DNA of 64,000 bases. It comes from Rhodospirillales bacterium (GTDB taxonomy: Bacteria; Pseudomonadota; Alphaproteobacteria; Rhodospirillales; Defluviicoccaceae). The DNA lies in assembly GCA_016793925.1 (NCBI GenBank), contig JAEULH010000087.1:36481-100480 (forward strand), written 5' to 3'. Within the stretch, counting starts at the first letter, position 1, and each line of letters begins with the position of its first letter. Made by a program: the position numbers and the translations under genes. The notes below the pieces were generated by a model, which saw only the letters and a program-made list of their open reading frames with translations, had not been told where the DNA came from and searched no databases. Shown here piece after piece: positions 17,611-27,368 of the stretch.

Positions 17611-18579
17611 ATGGCCGCACTGGTCACCGGCGTCGCCGGGTTCATCGGCTTCCACGTTGCCCACGCCCTCGCCGCTCGCGGCGAGGCGGTGATCGGCATC
17701 GACAGCATGCAGCGCAGTCATAACCCGGCGCTGACAGAGGGGCGGCGCAAGGCGCTGGCCGGGATCGAAGGCTTCACCTTCGCGCAGGTCGACGTGGCCG
17801 ACGCGGGCGCGATGGAAAGGCTGTTCAAGGAACACCCGGACATCGACCGGATCGTCCACCTCGCCGGCCAGGCGGGCGTGCGCTACTCGGTCGAGAACCC
17901 GTACATCTACCTGCGCAACAACATCGAGGCGTTCGTCGTCCTGCTCGAGACCTGCCGCGCGCTGCCGGCGCTCAAGCACCTGGCCTACGCATCGTCGTCG
18001 TCCGTTTACGGCGCCAATGCCAAGCTGCCGTTCTCGATCGAGGACAGGACCGACAGCCCCGTCTCGCTGTACGGGGCGACGAAAAAGGCGATGGAGGTGA
18101 TCGGCCACTCCCACGCGCGGATGTACGGGCTCAGGCTGTCCGGCCTGCGCTTCTTTACGGTGTACGGGCCGTGGGGCCGGCCCGACATGGCAGCGTACAT
18201 GTTTACCGAGAAGATCATCGCCGGCACACCGATCCAGGTCTACAACCGCGGGGAGATGCGCCGCGACTTCACCTACATCGACGATATCGTCGCCGGCATT
18301 CTCGGCTGTCTCGATCGTCCGCCCGCGGCCGGCGTCCATCGGGTCTACAACCTCGGCAACAACCGCAGCGAGGACCTGACGGATTTCATCGCCGCCATCG
18401 AGCGGGCCGCCGGGCGCAAGGCGATCGTCGAATACCTGCCGATGCAGCCCGGCGACATGACCGAGACCTACGCCGACATCGAAGCGTCGCGCCGTGACTT
18501 CGGCTTTGCGCCGCAGATCGGCATCGGCGAGGGCATGGCCCGGTTCGTCGCCTGGTATCGCGATTACTATCGGCTCTGA
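17611..18579 (+). CDS. NAD-dependent epimerase, UDP-glucuronate 4-epimerase type
   Basis: A 322-residue short-chain dehydrogenase/reductase-family epimerase. The NAD motif is TGVAGFIGFHV at the start; catalytic Tyr154 and Lys158 are in SLYGATKK. Motifs GQAGVRYSVENP and FFTVYGPWGRPDMA match UDP-glucuronate (or UDP-galacturonate) 4-epimerases used in capsule and LPS precursor supply. A GGAGGAG site precedes the ATG at 17611. It stands alone next to the island; no other polysaccharide genes are adjacent. The end overlaps the acyl-CoA ligase end by 13 bases, convergent. Confidence 0.9.
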   Translation: MAALVTGVAGFIGFHVAHALAARGEAVIGIDSMQRSHNPALTEGRRKALAGIEGFTFAQVDVADAGAMERLFKEHPDIDRIVHLAGQAGVRYSVENPYIYLRNNIEAFVVLLETCRALPALKHLAYASSSSVYGANAKLPFSIEDRTDSPVSLYGATKKAMEVIGHSHARMYGLRLSGLRFFTVYGPWGRPDMAAYMFTEKIIAGTPIQVYNRGEMRRDFTYIDDIVAGILGCLDRPPAAGVHRVYNLGNNRSEDLTDFIAAIERAAGRKAIVEYLPMQPGDMTETYADIEASRRDFGFAPQIGIGEGMARFVAWYRDYYRL

Positions 18580-20426
18580 GAGGTCGCCTGTGAGGCCGTC
18601 GGCGCGCTCGGCCGGGCGTAGAGCTCCTCGAGCAGGTCGCGGTAGACCGTCGTGATGACGTGACGGCGCAGTTTCAGGGTGGGCGTGAGCTGGCCGTTGT
18701 CGACGCCGAACGCGACCTGGATGAGGGCGAACCGGCGCACCCGCTCGATGACGGAGAGGCACTTGTTGACGTCGCCGATCGCCTCGGCGATCGCCTGGTG
18801 GAACGCATCGTCATCGACCAGGACAGCGATGTCGGTCGGCTTTCCCTGCTGCGCCGCCCACTGCTTCGCCCAGCCGGCCTCCGGGACGATGAGGGCGACC
18901 AGGTGCGGCCTGCGATCGCCATAGACCATGGCCTGAGCGATTTCCGGGCGCAACGTGAGCGCGCCCTCGATCCGCGCCGGCGACAGGTTGTCGCCGCCCG
19001 AATTGACGATAATGTCCTTCTTGCGATCGGTGATGCAGATGTGGCCGTCCTCGTCGATCCGGCCGATGTCGCCGGTGTGCAGCCAGCCGTCGCGGACCAC
19101 CTCTCGGGTCGCCTCCTCCAGATGCCAGTAGCCCTTCATGATCATTTTGCCGCGCACGAGGATCTCGCCGTCCTCGGCGATGCGCGCATCCACGCCCGCC
19201 AGCGGCGGGCCGACGGTATGCAGCTTGGCCCGGCCGGGCCGGTTGACGCTGATCAAAGGCGAGGCCTCCGTTTGCCCATAGCCCTGGACCAGCGGCAGGC
19301 CAAGCGCGACGAAGAATGAAGCGACCTCTCCGTTGAGCGGCGCGCCTCCGGACACCATCGCCCGGATGCGGCCGCCGAAGCGCGCGCGCACGGTTCGGCG
19401 GACGAGGCGATCGAGCGCCCAGTCGAGGAGCTTGTCGCCCAGCGTCAGGCTTTGCGGCTGTTCGAGCCTGCGCTTGCCGATCGCCAGGGCGCGGTCGAAC
19501 AAGCGCTGGCGCAGGCCGCCCTGCTTGCGCACGGCGAGCATGATGCGGCTCTGCAGGATTTCGTAGAAGCGGGGCACCGCGGCGATGATCGTCGGCCGCG
19601 CCTCGAGCATGTTGGCCGCGACCTTGTCGATCGACTCGCCGTAGTAGATTTCAGCGCCCAGGGCGATGGGGACGAACTGTCCGACCGTGTGCTCGAACGC
19701 GTGCGAGAGCGGAAGGAACGACAGGAACACGTCGTTGCCGGGCCCGATGTCCTGGATGATTTCGATCGCCCCGGCGCAGTTGTGGAGAATGGCCTGGTGC
19801 TGGAGCATGACGCCTTTTGGCGCGCCGCCGGTGCCCGAGGTGTAGATGATGCAGGCGACATCGGTCGATGCGATCTTTTCGGCGTCGCTGAGCACGTTGC
19901 TGTGGTCGCATTCGCCGCGCGCGACGACCGCGTCCCAGGCGAGCACGTCGACGCTGAGGTGTTGGCGCAGGGAGGGCGGCTCCATGACGATGACGAAGGA
20001 CACGCTCGCCAGCCGGTTGGCCGCTTCGAGCAGCGTCTGCGCCAGCCGCGAGGTCGAGACGATCACCCCCTTGGCGCCGCTGTTTTCGAGAATGTGGCGA
20101 TAGTCGTCGCAGGTGTTCGTCGTGTAGGCGGGCACCGTGATCGCGCCGGCGGCCATGATCGCCAAGTCGGCGATCAGCCACTCCGGCCTGTTCTCCGCGA
20201 CGACGATGACCCGGTCGCCGCGCTCCACGCCAATCGCCCGCAAGCCGCGAGCGAGACCGCAGACACGGGCGGCGACGTCGCGCCAGCTCAGCGGCCGGTA
20301 GCGGCCGTCGCGCTTTGCCCACAGCAGCGGCCGCTCCCCGAAGCGGTCGGCCTGGACGAAAAACATGGTGACGAGGTTTGGCCAGGCTGTCTCCGCCGGT
20401 GGAGCAGAAGCACGGCTGTGCGACAC
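18567..20426 (-). CDS. Long-chain acyl-CoA synthetase (AMP-forming)
   Basis: A 619-residue adenylate-forming ligase that activates long-chain fatty acids to acyl-CoA. The AMP motif is IIYTSGTGGAPKGVM, followed by the VQGYGQTEASPLI box and the hinge GRIDEDGHICITDRKKDI. The C-terminal region is the long FAA1/FadD15-like type. The start is uncertain: GTG at 20426 gives residues SHSRASAPPAETAWPNLV before the conserved start; the longer frame to 20657 runs antisense through the M3 peptidase gene. It is divergent from pepF. Confidence 0.9.
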   Translation of the reverse strand: MSHSRASAPPAETAWPNLVTMFFVQADRFGERPLLWAKRDGRYRPLSWRDVAARVCGLARGLRAIGVERGDRVIVVAENRPEWLIADLAIMAAGAITVPAYTTNTCDDYRHILENSGAKGVIVSTSRLAQTLLEAANRLASVSFVIVMEPPSLRQHLSVDVLAWDAVVARGECDHSNVLSDAEKIASTDVACIIYTSGTGGAPKGVMLQHQAILHNCAGAIEIIQDIGPGNDVFLSFLPLSHAFEHTVGQFVPIALGAEIYYGESIDKVAANMLEARPTIIAAVPRFYEILQSRIMLAVRKQGGLRQRLFDRALAIGKRRLEQPQSLTLGDKLLDWALDRLVRRTVRARFGGRIRAMVSGGAPLNGEVASFFVALGLPLVQGYGQTEASPLISVNRPGRAKLHTVGPPLAGVDARIAEDGEILVRGKMIMKGYWHLEEATREVVRDGWLHTGDIGRIDEDGHICITDRKKDIIVNSGGDNLSPARIEGALTLRPEIAQAMVYGDRRPHLVALIVPEAGWAKQWAAQQGKPTDIAVLVDDDAFHQAIAEAIGDVNKCLSVIERVRRFALIQVAFGVDNGQLTPTLKLRRHVITTVYRDLLEELYARPSAPTASQATSQSR

Positions 20427-20505
20427 GGTGTACGGCCCCCAATAACCGTTGCCGGGTTCATCCTGCCCCCTTATATGCGCAGCGAGACCAAAAGGGGAAA
20501 AACAT

Positions 20506-22308
20506 ATGCTCGAGAGCTCTGCTGCGCTGGCGCCCGAGGCGAAAGCGGCGTCGGCGCCGCCGGTGTGGGATTTTGCCGACCTGTACGACGGTCCCGACGC
20601 GGCCGCGCTGGATGCGGATCTGCAAGCGGCGCTGGCGGAGGCGAAAGCCTTCAACACCGACTACGCCGGTCGTCTGTCCGCAATCGATGGCGCCGGCCTC
20701 GGGCAGGCCATCCTCCGCTACGAGGCGCTGTTCGAACGCCTCAACAAGGCCATGAGTTTCGCCCAGCTCTGGTACGCGGCCGACATGGCGGATCCCGCCC
20801 GCGGCCGTTTCCTGCAGACCCTGCAGGAGCGCTACAACGAGGTCTCGGCCGAGACCCTGTTTTTCACCCTGGAGATCAACCATCTCGGCGACGATGTCCT
20901 CGACGCGAAGCGGGGTGACGGGATCGTACGGCGCTATGCGCCGTGGCTGGCCGACGTTCGCCAGTATAAGCCGCACCAGCTTTCCGACGAGGTCGAGGCG
21001 ATCCTCCATGACAAGAGCGTCACCGGCGCACGCGCCTGGATGCGACTGTTCGACCAGACCATCGCCGAGCTGAATTTCCCCGTCGACGGCAAGCAGTTGT
21101 CATTGGCCGATGTCCTGAACCGGCTGGACAACCCCGACGAGACGGCGCGGCGCACCGCGGCGAAGGCGCTGGGTCAAGGCCTCGGCAAGCGCGCGGATGT
21201 CTTTGCGCTGATCGTCAACACGCTGGCGAAGGACAAGGAGATCGACGACAAGTGGCGCAGGTATCCGCATCCGGTGTCCTTTCGCAACCTGACCAACAAG
21301 GTCGAGGACGAGGTCGTCGAAGCGCTCGTCGAGGCGATCCGGGGCGCCTATGACGAGCTGGCCCACCGCTACTACCGGCTGAAGGCCGGCTGGTTCAATC
21401 GCGACGTCCTCGACTACTGGGACCGGAACGCGCCGCTGCCGGGCGACGAAAACCGCGTCTATTCCTGGGACGAGGCCCGCGCGATCGTGCTCGATTCCTT
21501 CGGCCGCTTCGACCCGCGCATGGCCAAGACGGCGGAGCGCTTTTTCGCGCGGCCCTGGATCGACGCCGCGCCCCGGCCCGGCAAGGATCCGGGCGCCTTC
21601 TGTCACCCGGTCGTTCCGTCGGTCCACCCTTACGTCCTGATGAACTTCTACGGCCGCTCCCGCGACGTGATGACCCTGGCGCACGAGTTGGGCCACGGGA
21701 TCCATCAGATCATGGCCGCCGAGCAGGGCATGCTGATGGCGGACACCCCGCTGACGCTGGCGGAAACGGCGTCGGTGTTCGGCGAGATGCTGGTGTTCCG
21801 CGCGCTCCTCGACCAGCAGCGCGACAAGCGCGCGCGCCGGCGGCTGTTGGCCAGCAAGGTGGAGAGCATGCTCAACACCGTCGTTCGCCAGGTCGCCTTC
21901 CACGAGTTCGAGAAGCGGGTGCACGAAGAACGTCGGCGCGGCGAACTGGCGACGACCCGGATCGGCGACATTTGGCTCGACGTGCAGCGCGAGAGCCTCG
22001 GCCCGGCGATGCGCTTCGACGAAGAGTACCGCCACTACTGGACCTACATCCCGCACTTCATTCATTCCCCGTTCTACGTCTACGCCTACGCCTTCGGCGA
22101 CTGCCTCGTGAACTCGCTCTACCAGGTCTATCGCGAAGGCGCGCCCGGCTTCGCTGACAAGTATTTCGCCATGCTGCGCGCGGGGGGCACCCTGCGCCAT
22201 GACGAGTTGCTCGCTCCCTTCGGCCTGGCGCCGGGGGATCCCACCTTCTGGCGCCGCGGCCTGGACGTGATTGTCGGCTTCATCGACGAGTTGGAGGATC
22301 TCGATTGA
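20506..22308 (+). CDS. M3 family oligoendopeptidase
   Basis: A 600-residue zinc metallopeptidase of the PepF/M3B type, which cleaves short peptides in the cytoplasm. The zinc site is HELGH at residues 393-397, followed by the distal Glu in LAETASVFGEML. The ATG at 20506 has AAGGGGA upstream; the in-frame extension to 20449 lies in the promoter gap. Its stop overlaps the TTG start of the ABC1 kinase gene (ATTGA), so the two are co-translated. Confidence 0.93.
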   Translation: MLESSAALAPEAKAASAPPVWDFADLYDGPDAAALDADLQAALAEAKAFNTDYAGRLSAIDGAGLGQAILRYEALFERLNKAMSFAQLWYAADMADPARGRFLQTLQERYNEVSAETLFFTLEINHLGDDVLDAKRGDGIVRRYAPWLADVRQYKPHQLSDEVEAILHDKSVTGARAWMRLFDQTIAELNFPVDGKQLSLADVLNRLDNPDETARRTAAKALGQGLGKRADVFALIVNTLAKDKEIDDKWRRYPHPVSFRNLTNKVEDEVVEALVEAIRGAYDELAHRYYRLKAGWFNRDVLDYWDRNAPLPGDENRVYSWDEARAIVLDSFGRFDPRMAKTAERFFARPWIDAAPRPGKDPGAFCHPVVPSVHPYVLMNFYGRSRDVMTLAHELGHGIHQIMAAEQGMLMADTPLTLAETASVFGEMLVFRALLDQQRDKRARRRLLASKVESMLNTVVRQVAFHEFEKRVHEERRRGELATTRIGDIWLDVQRESLGPAMRFDEEYRHYWTYIPHFIHSPFYVYAYAFGDCLVNSLYQVYREGAPGFADKYFAMLRAGGTLRHDELLAPFGLAPGDPTFWRRGLDVIVGFIDELEDLD

Positions 22309-23723
22309 GCACGCCGGACATACCGGTGCGCCCGACCGCCCCTCTCGCCGGCGTGGCGCCCGGTGAGCCCGCGGCGGGCGGCGGCGGCGAGGGCGACAGC
22401 CTCGGCGGCCGGCTGAAACGCTACGCGCGGGTCGGCACGACCGTCGGCGGCCTTGCCGCGCGCTTCGCCGGGAACCGGATGTTCGGCCTTGCGATCGACC
22501 GGCCCGAGCATGCCGCCGAACTGACGGCGGCGCTCGGCGGCCTCAAGGGGCCGCTGATGAAGGTCGCACAGATCCTGGCGACGGTGCCCGATCTCCTGCC
22601 CCAGGAATACACCGCCGAGCTTGCGCAGTTGCAGACCAACGCGCCGGCCATGGGCTGGCCCTTCGTCAAGCGGCGGATGACCGCGGAACTCGGCGCCGGT
22701 TGGCAGGGCCGCTTTGCGGCCTTCTCGCACGAGGCGGCGGCCGCAGCGTCGCTGGGCCAGGTTCATCAGGCCGAGAGCCACGACGGCCGTCGGCTGGCGT
22801 GCAAGCTGCAGTACCCGGACATGACCTCCGCGGTCGAGGCCGACCTGCGGCAGCTCCGCGTCATCTTCTCGATCTATCGCCGCTACGACAAGGCGATCGA
22901 CCCGTCCAACATCCACGTCGAGCTCATGGCGCGGCTTCGCGAGGAGCTCGACTACCGCCGGGAGGCGCGCAACATGGCGCTTTACGGCGAGATGCTGGGC
23001 GGTGAGCCCGGTGTCCACGTCCCCGAGCCGCTGCCGGAGCTTTCGACGGACCGTCTGCTGACCATGACCTGGCTCGACGGCGAGCCGATCCTCCGCTTCG
23101 TCGATCACCATTTGGATGCTCGCAACGAGGTTGCGCACAACATGTTCCGCACCTGGTACGTGCCGTTCTACGACTACGGCGTGCTCCACGGCGACCCGCA
23201 TCTCGGCAACTACACGGTCCGCGACGACCGCTCCATCAATCTGCTCGACTTCGGTTGCATCCGCATTTTCAGACCGGCGTTCATCCGGGCGGTGATCGAT
23301 CTGTATTGGGCGCTGCTGAACAAGGACGACGACCTCGCCGCCCACGCCTACACGACCTGGGGCTTCAAGGATCTCAATCGCGAGATGATGCAGATCCTCA
23401 ACCAGTGGGCGAGTTTCCTCTACCGCCCGCTGATGCAGGACAAGGTTCAGCGGATCCAGGAGGACGGCGGCGTCATGTACGGCGCGCAGGTTGCTGGCAA
23501 GGTCCAGCGCGAACTCCGCGAGGCCGGCGGGATTGCACCGCCGCGGGAGTTCGTCCTGATGGATCGCGCCGCGATCGGACTGGGCAGCGTCTTTACCCGC
23601 CTCGGCGCCGAAGTGAATTGGCACACGCTGTTCCATGAGCTGATCCAGGGCTTCGACGTCGACGCCCTGGAAGCGCGCCAGGCAGCGGCGTTGCAGGCCG
23701 CCGGCTTGCCGCTGCCGGAGTAG
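22305..23723 (+). CDS. ABC1/UbiB-family atypical kinase
   Basis: A 472-residue ABC1 (ADCK/UbiB) family protein. Family signatures: KVAQ in [18 protein letters not shown] (KxGQ in most members), QTNAP, the Ala-rich nucleotide loop [12 protein letters not shown], the VAIK-like LACKLQYP, the catalytic HGDPHLGNY and metal-binding LLDFGCIR. Such proteins act in ubiquinone biosynthesis or lipid homeostasis; the target here is unknown. No C-terminal membrane helix is evident, unlike UbiB. The start is TTG at 22305, supported by GGAGG 7 bases upstream, and overlaps pepF by four bases. Confidence 0.9.
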   Translation: MSTPDIPVRPTAPLAGVAPGEPAAGGGGEGDSLGGRLKRYARVGTTVGGLAARFAGNRMFGLAIDRPEHAAELTAALGGLKGPLMKVAQILATVPDLLPQEYTAELAQLQTNAPAMGWPFVKRRMTAELGAGWQGRFAAFSHEAAAAASLGQVHQAESHDGRRLACKLQYPDMTSAVEADLRQLRVIFSIYRRYDKAIDPSNIHVELMARLREELDYRREARNMALYGEMLGGEPGVHVPEPLPELSTDRLLTMTWLDGEPILRFVDHHLDARNEVAHNMFRTWYVPFYDYGVLHGDPHLGNYTVRDDRSINLLDFGCIRIFRPAFIRAVIDLYWALLNKDDDLAAHAYTTWGFKDLNREMMQILNQWASFLYRPLMQDKVQRIQEDGGVMYGAQVAGKVQRELREAGGIAPPREFVLMDRAAIGLGSVFTRLGAEVNWHTLFHELIQGFDVDALEARQAAALQAAGLPLPE

Positions 23724-23763
23724 GGCGCAGCGGTCGCGCTGGGCGGCGCAGGGGGAGGGAAGC

Positions 23764-24090
23764 ATGATCATCACCACCACGGACGGCATCGAAGGCATGC
23801 GGATCAGCGATTATCTCGGCGTCGTCGGCGGCGAGGCGGTCATGGGTACGAACGTCTTCCGCGACTTTTTCGCCGGCATTCGCGACGTCGTCGGCGGTCG
23901 TTCGGGGTCCTACGAGAAGGAACTGCGCCGGGCGCGGACCATGGCGTTGGAAGAGATGGCCGAGAAAGCCGAGAAACTCGGCGCCGACGCGGTCGTCGCC
24001 GTTGACCTCGACTACGAGCATCTCGGCACCGGCGACCGCTCCATGCTGATGGTCAGCGCCAACGGCACGGCGGTGAAGCTCGCCCGGTAG
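23764..24090 (+). CDS. YbjQ/UPF0145 family protein
   Basis: A 108-residue protein matching the YbjQ (UPF0145, 'heavy-metal-binding') family: [20 protein letters not shown], then [20 protein letters not shown] and VVAVDLDYE. These proteins assemble into rings; function is not established, and the metal label is historical. GGAGGGA lies directly before the ATG at 23764. It follows the ABC1 gene by 40 bases. Confidence 0.9.
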   Translation: MIITTTDGIEGMRISDYLGVVGGEAVMGTNVFRDFFAGIRDVVGGRSGSYEKELRRARTMALEEMAEKAEKLGADAVVAVDLDYEHLGTGDRSMLMVSANGTAVKLAR

Positions 24091-24118
24091 GCTCAACCTG
24101 ACCGGGTCATGGCGTCCA

Positions 24119-24185
24119 CCCTCACCCGCCCGCTCCGCGGGCCCCTCACTCTCCCGCTGTGGGCGGGAGAGGGTCGGGATGAGGG
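24119..24185. repeat. REP-like palindromic intergenic element
   Basis: A compound inverted repeat. The outer arms are CCCTCA (24119-24124) and TGAGGG (24180-24185); the inner hairpin is CTCTCCCGC / GCGGGAGAG with a TGTGG loop at 24149-24171. It resembles dispersed intergenic palindromes of GC-rich proteobacteria and sits between convergent genes, where it could also end transcription. Only one copy is visible in this window. Confidence 0.65.
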
Positions 24186-24250
24186 CATTGCTTCCGGCGC
24201 GTGACGAGCCAGTGCCGGCTGCAATCGGAAGCCGGGCCGGCGGGTCGCCG

Positions 24251-25270
24251 CTACCCGCTGAAGAAAATTCCGCGGCAGGCCGGGGGCAGGTCGGCAAAGT
24301 CGAACCTGCGTCTGGAGCCTGTTGCCGGCGGGCCGGCCTTCGGCTGCGCTTCGGCTGAGAACCACCAGTCGAGGCCGCTGTCACAGCCATCGCCTGCCGG
24401 CAACGGTTCCTGGGCGAGGCAGGCCGTATCTCCCGGCGGGCAGCGCAGGCGCACGTGGAAGTGGGAGGTGTGGCCCCACCACGGGCGGATCTTCGCCAGC
24501 CACGCCCGGTCCTTGCCGGCTTCGGCGCAGGCGGCCCGCTTGATCGCCGGATTGACGAAAATTCGTTCGACCTCGGGGAAACTGGCCGCGGTGCGCAGGA
24601 GGCGGAGCTGGCGACTGCTCCATACCGACCTGTCCACCGTCATGGTGTTGACAGCGACCATGCTGGTCGCGCTCATCGTTTCCCGCTCGTCCGCGCTCAG
24701 TCGCCGCGCGGGCGCAGGCGTAAACCAGATGTCGGCGTCGAGGCCGATCTGGTGACTGGCGTGGCCGGTCAGGATCGGGCCACCGCGGGGCTGCGCCATG
24801 TCGCCGACGAGAAGCCCGGGCCAGCCGTCGGCGCGAGCCTTTTTCGCGAACGCCTGGATGAACGCGATCAGCTCCGGGTGGCCGTAGTACCGCTTGCGCG
24901 AAAGGCGCATGACCTGATAGCCGGTCCCGACTGCCGGCAGGGCGACGGCGCCGCCGAGGCAGCCTCGGGCGTACCCTCCGATCGCTCGCGCCGGTGCCGG
25001 CGCCGGTGCGCTGATCGCGCCCCAGTCGGGAACGATGGCGGCCTGGGCTTCGGCGGCGCGAGCCGGATGTGCGAGGAAGGCGGCCAGGAGGAGCGCCAGC
25101 GCCGCCGCCGCGACCGGAGCCAGCGCCGCCCGGCGTAAATACCGGCGTCCCCGTCGGGCGAAGTCCAAGGTCGAGACTGTCTGCAATAGCCGAGCCCCCA
25201 AAGCCTGTGCAGAGGAGCGGGGCGGTCCCCACCCGCGCCGCCGCGCGAATTCTACATGATCTCGCCACAT
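24251..25270 (-). CDS. mepA: Penicillin-insensitive murein endopeptidase MepA
   Basis: An exported LAS-family zinc peptidase that cuts D-Ala-mDAP crosslinks in peptidoglycan. Metal-site motifs are GHASHQIGLDADIW and WWGHTSHFHVRL, plus ARADGWPGLLVGDMA. A signal peptide (RAALAPVAAAALALLLAAFL) begins about 45 residues after the ATG at 25270; an in-frame TTG at 25168 would give a conventional signal peptide and a 305-residue protein, so the true start is uncertain. Paired cysteines in the last third (RLRCPPGDTAC, GDGCDSG) suit the periplasm. Confidence 0.9.
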   Translation of the reverse strand: MWRDHVEFARRRGWGPPRSSAQALGARLLQTVSTLDFARRGRRYLRRAALAPVAAAALALLLAAFLAHPARAAEAQAAIVPDWGAISAPAPAPARAIGGYARGCLGGAVALPAVGTGYQVMRLSRKRYYGHPELIAFIQAFAKKARADGWPGLLVGDMAQPRGGPILTGHASHQIGLDADIWFTPAPARRLSADERETMSATSMVAVNTMTVDRSVWSSRQLRLLRTAASFPEVERIFVNPAIKRAACAEAGKDRAWLAKIRPWWGHTSHFHVRLRCPPGDTACLAQEPLPAGDGCDSGLDWWFSAEAQPKAGPPATGSRRRFDFADLPPACRGIFFSG

Positions 25271-25341
25271 CCCGCAGCGGCGCTCGAGCGCGCTTGCGCG
25301 TCCTGCCGCTTCCTGCCCGTGGCTTCGAGGCCGGTTCGTCC

Positions 25342-26070
25342 TCAGCGCGCCAGCGCATACTCGAGGGTGGCGACGACGCGCACCGTCTTATTGATCTGAC
25401 GGCTCTCCGTCTCTCCCGGCGCGTCGTCGCGGGGGAGAATCTGGAACAGGCCCTGGCTGGCGGTGCGAATGCCGCCGAGGTGGCTTGCCGAGTCGGTGGC
25501 GAACTGCTCGGCGGCGGCGCGGGCGTTTCGCGTCGCTTCCGCGATCATCCCGGGCTTGATCGCGTTCAATCCGGTAAAGACATAGGCGGGCCCTGCCGCC
25601 GGCCCGTCGCCGGAGAGGACGACGCCGCGGGCGACGAGGTCGCCGACCTTCTGGCTTGCCGCAGCGATCCGATCGACCTCCGGCGAGCGGACCATCAGGG
25701 TCTGGGCGACGATGAACCGACTTTCGACCGGGCCGGATCGATAGGCCTGCGCGAGAAGGTCGGTGACCTCGATGCTTTGGACCGCGATCTCCTCCCGCCC
25801 GATCCCGGCCTGGCCGAGAAAGGCGGCGATGGTCGTGGCGTCGGCCGCGATCTTCGCCTGCGCCTCGTCGAGTGCGTTGCTGGTGGCGACGAAGCGCATC
25901 GGCCAGAGCGCGAGATCGGCCTTCACGTCCCGCTCGGCGAGACCCTTCACCGCGACCGTGCGCTCGCCGGTGCGGACCTCCCGCAGTCCGTCGGCGATGA
26001 CCCAGGCGGCAACCACCATACCGGCCGCAAGAACGGCGGCTGCGACCAGCGCGGACAGGAAAGGTCTCAT
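25342..26070 (-). CDS. SIMPL (DUF541) domain protein
   Basis: A 242-residue protein with one N-terminal anchor or signal helix (FLSALVAAAVLAAGMVVAAW) and a DUF541/SIMPL domain in the periplasm: VAVKGLAERDVKADLALWP, then the SQKVGDLVARGVVLSGDGP region and RNARAAAEQFA. The family includes oxidative-stress related periplasmic proteins; biochemical function is unknown. It is 71 bases upstream of mepA on the same strand. Confidence 0.88.
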   Translation of the reverse strand: MRPFLSALVAAAVLAAGMVVAAWVIADGLREVRTGERTVAVKGLAERDVKADLALWPMRFVATSNALDEAQAKIAADATTIAAFLGQAGIGREEIAVQSIEVTDLLAQAYRSGPVESRFIVAQTLMVRSPEVDRIAAASQKVGDLVARGVVLSGDGPAAGPAYVFTGLNAIKPGMIAEATRNARAAAEQFATDSASHLGGIRTASQGLFQILPRDDAPGETESRQINKTVRVVATLEYALAR

Positions 26071-26251
26071 CCGAAATGTCCCAGAGCGTGAAAGGTCCCA
26101 GAGCGTAAGCGAACGGCGACGCCTTCAAGACGCGACCTTCTTCAATACGAAACCTTCGCGACGACGGCAACGACGAGCAGCCCCGGTATGACCTGCGAAA
26201 TTTCAACCATAAATACTCATTAAAATAATGACTGAATTTTAAAGTTGCGTG

Positions 26252-26270
26252 ATACCCCATTAGAGGGTAT
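26252..26270. promoter_or_regulatory. Small inverted repeat in the divergent AT-rich gap
   Basis: ATACCC and GGGTAT arms (7-base spacer) lie in the AT-rich divergent region between the SIMPL gene and the small secreted protein gene, about 50 bases before the latter's start. It could be an operator; there is no other support. Confidence 0.25.
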
Positions 26271-26319
26271 TGTCGGCATCATGCTCGCACATGAGCTGCA
26301 GGAACGCGAAGGCAGGTCC

Positions 26320-26616
26320 ATGAAGTGCACGGCCATCATCGTCATCTTCGCCCTCATTGCCGGCATGGCCTCGGCCGCGGCTGATTCGATCGAGCCGCGG
26401 TCACTTACCTGGAACATCGTCAGCGATCAGGAGATGAGCCGGCTCTGTCGCCGACATGGGCAGACGCCCGGGTGCGCCGGGTTGGCGGCCTGGGATGAAG
26501 AGTTCCAAAGCTGCATCATCTGGACGCGTTCGCCGCGCGACGCCGACGACCTGCAGCGGTGGCGGCTGATCCACCACGAACTGCGCCACTGCCAGCAGGG
26601 CGCCTATCACTCCTGA
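26320..26616 (+). CDS. Small exported protein with C-terminal HExxH motif
   Basis: A 98-residue protein with a signal peptide (CTAIIVIFALIAGMASAAADS). The mature part is about 77 residues, contains four cysteines and ends with IHHELRHCQQGAYHS. H86-E87-x-x-H90 is a zinc-metallopeptidase-type motif, but the protein is far smaller than usual zinc peptidases and nothing downstream could supply a third ligand except His97. I do not recognise the family. The ATG at 26320 (AGG upstream) begins the signal peptide; in-frame ATGs upstream at 26245 and 26281 are less likely. Confidence 0.65.
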   Translation: MKCTAIIVIFALIAGMASAAADSIEPRSLTWNIVSDQEMSRLCRRHGQTPGCAGLAAWDEEFQSCIIWTRSPRDADDLQRWRLIHHELRHCQQGAYHS

Positions 26617-26666
26617 GTTCAGGCGGCGGATCCGGCCGATCTGTCGCCGTCGCCCTTTGGCTCGCC

Positions 26667-27182
26667 CTATGAGGGCGTGCGGGCGATGGCGGCACTGACG
26701 GTCAGGGGGTTGCGCAGGCTGTGGTAGACGACGCAGTAGCGCTCGGTGAGCTTCAGCAAGGTCGCCAGGCGTTCGTCGTCGGCATCGCTGTCCAGGTCGA
26801 ACCGCAGGCGGATGTCGCGAAACCCGACCGGGGCATTCTTGTCGACGCCGAGCGTGCCGCGGAAATCGAGATCGCCTTCGGCGGTGACGGTTCCGTCGCG
26901 CACATCGATATCGAGCGCGACCGCGACGGCCCGCAGGGTGACGCCGGCGCAGGCGACCAGCGCCTGCAGCAGCATGTCGCCCGAGCAGGCTTGCAGCCCG
27001 CTACCGCCGCTCGCCGGGTGCAGTCCCGCCTCGACCAGCGCCCGGCCGGTTTCCACGCTGCAGGCGATGCCTTCGCCGCCGACCCGGCCGCTTGCCGTAA
27101 GCGTCACGACGGCCGAAGCCGGATCGTCCCGGTAGCGCGCCTTCAACGGCGCCTGAATGCTGCGGATGGCCTCTGCGTCCAT
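26667..27182 (-). CDS. OsmC family protein
   Basis: A 171-residue OsmC-like protein, a family of thiol peroxidases and related proteins. The core has GGSGLQACSGDMLLQALVAC and, near the C-terminus, RYCVVYHSLRNPLTV; the two Cys regions match the redox pair of OsmC/Ohr proteins, though an additional Cys is present. It is divergent from the aminotransferase gene with a 186-base gap. Confidence 0.88.
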   Translation of the reverse strand: MDAEAIRSIQAPLKARYRDDPASAVVTLTASGRVGGEGIACSVETGRALVEAGLHPASGGSGLQACSGDMLLQALVACAGVTLRAVAVALDIDVRDGTVTAEGDLDFRGTLGVDKNAPVGFRDIRLRFDLDSDADDERLATLLKLTERYCVVYHSLRNPLTVSAAIARTPS

Positions 27183-27368
27183 GCGCCTCCTCCGATCGCT
27201 TCTGGTTCATTTGCTCGGGACTATACGCCGGCGCGTGCAACCGGCGAAGGCCGGCGTTTCCGCTTTCGCAAGCGGCTTGATCCGCAGGACGGGACCGGCG
27301 CACCATGGACAACCCGCTCTGTCTCCAAGAGACGCGCCGGGGCCGCACCCGTTAACCGGAAGACAGCC

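Noticed and set aside
24119..24185. CRISPR-like repeat
   Set aside because: Only one palindromic unit, no direct repeats with spacers; it fits a REP-like element.
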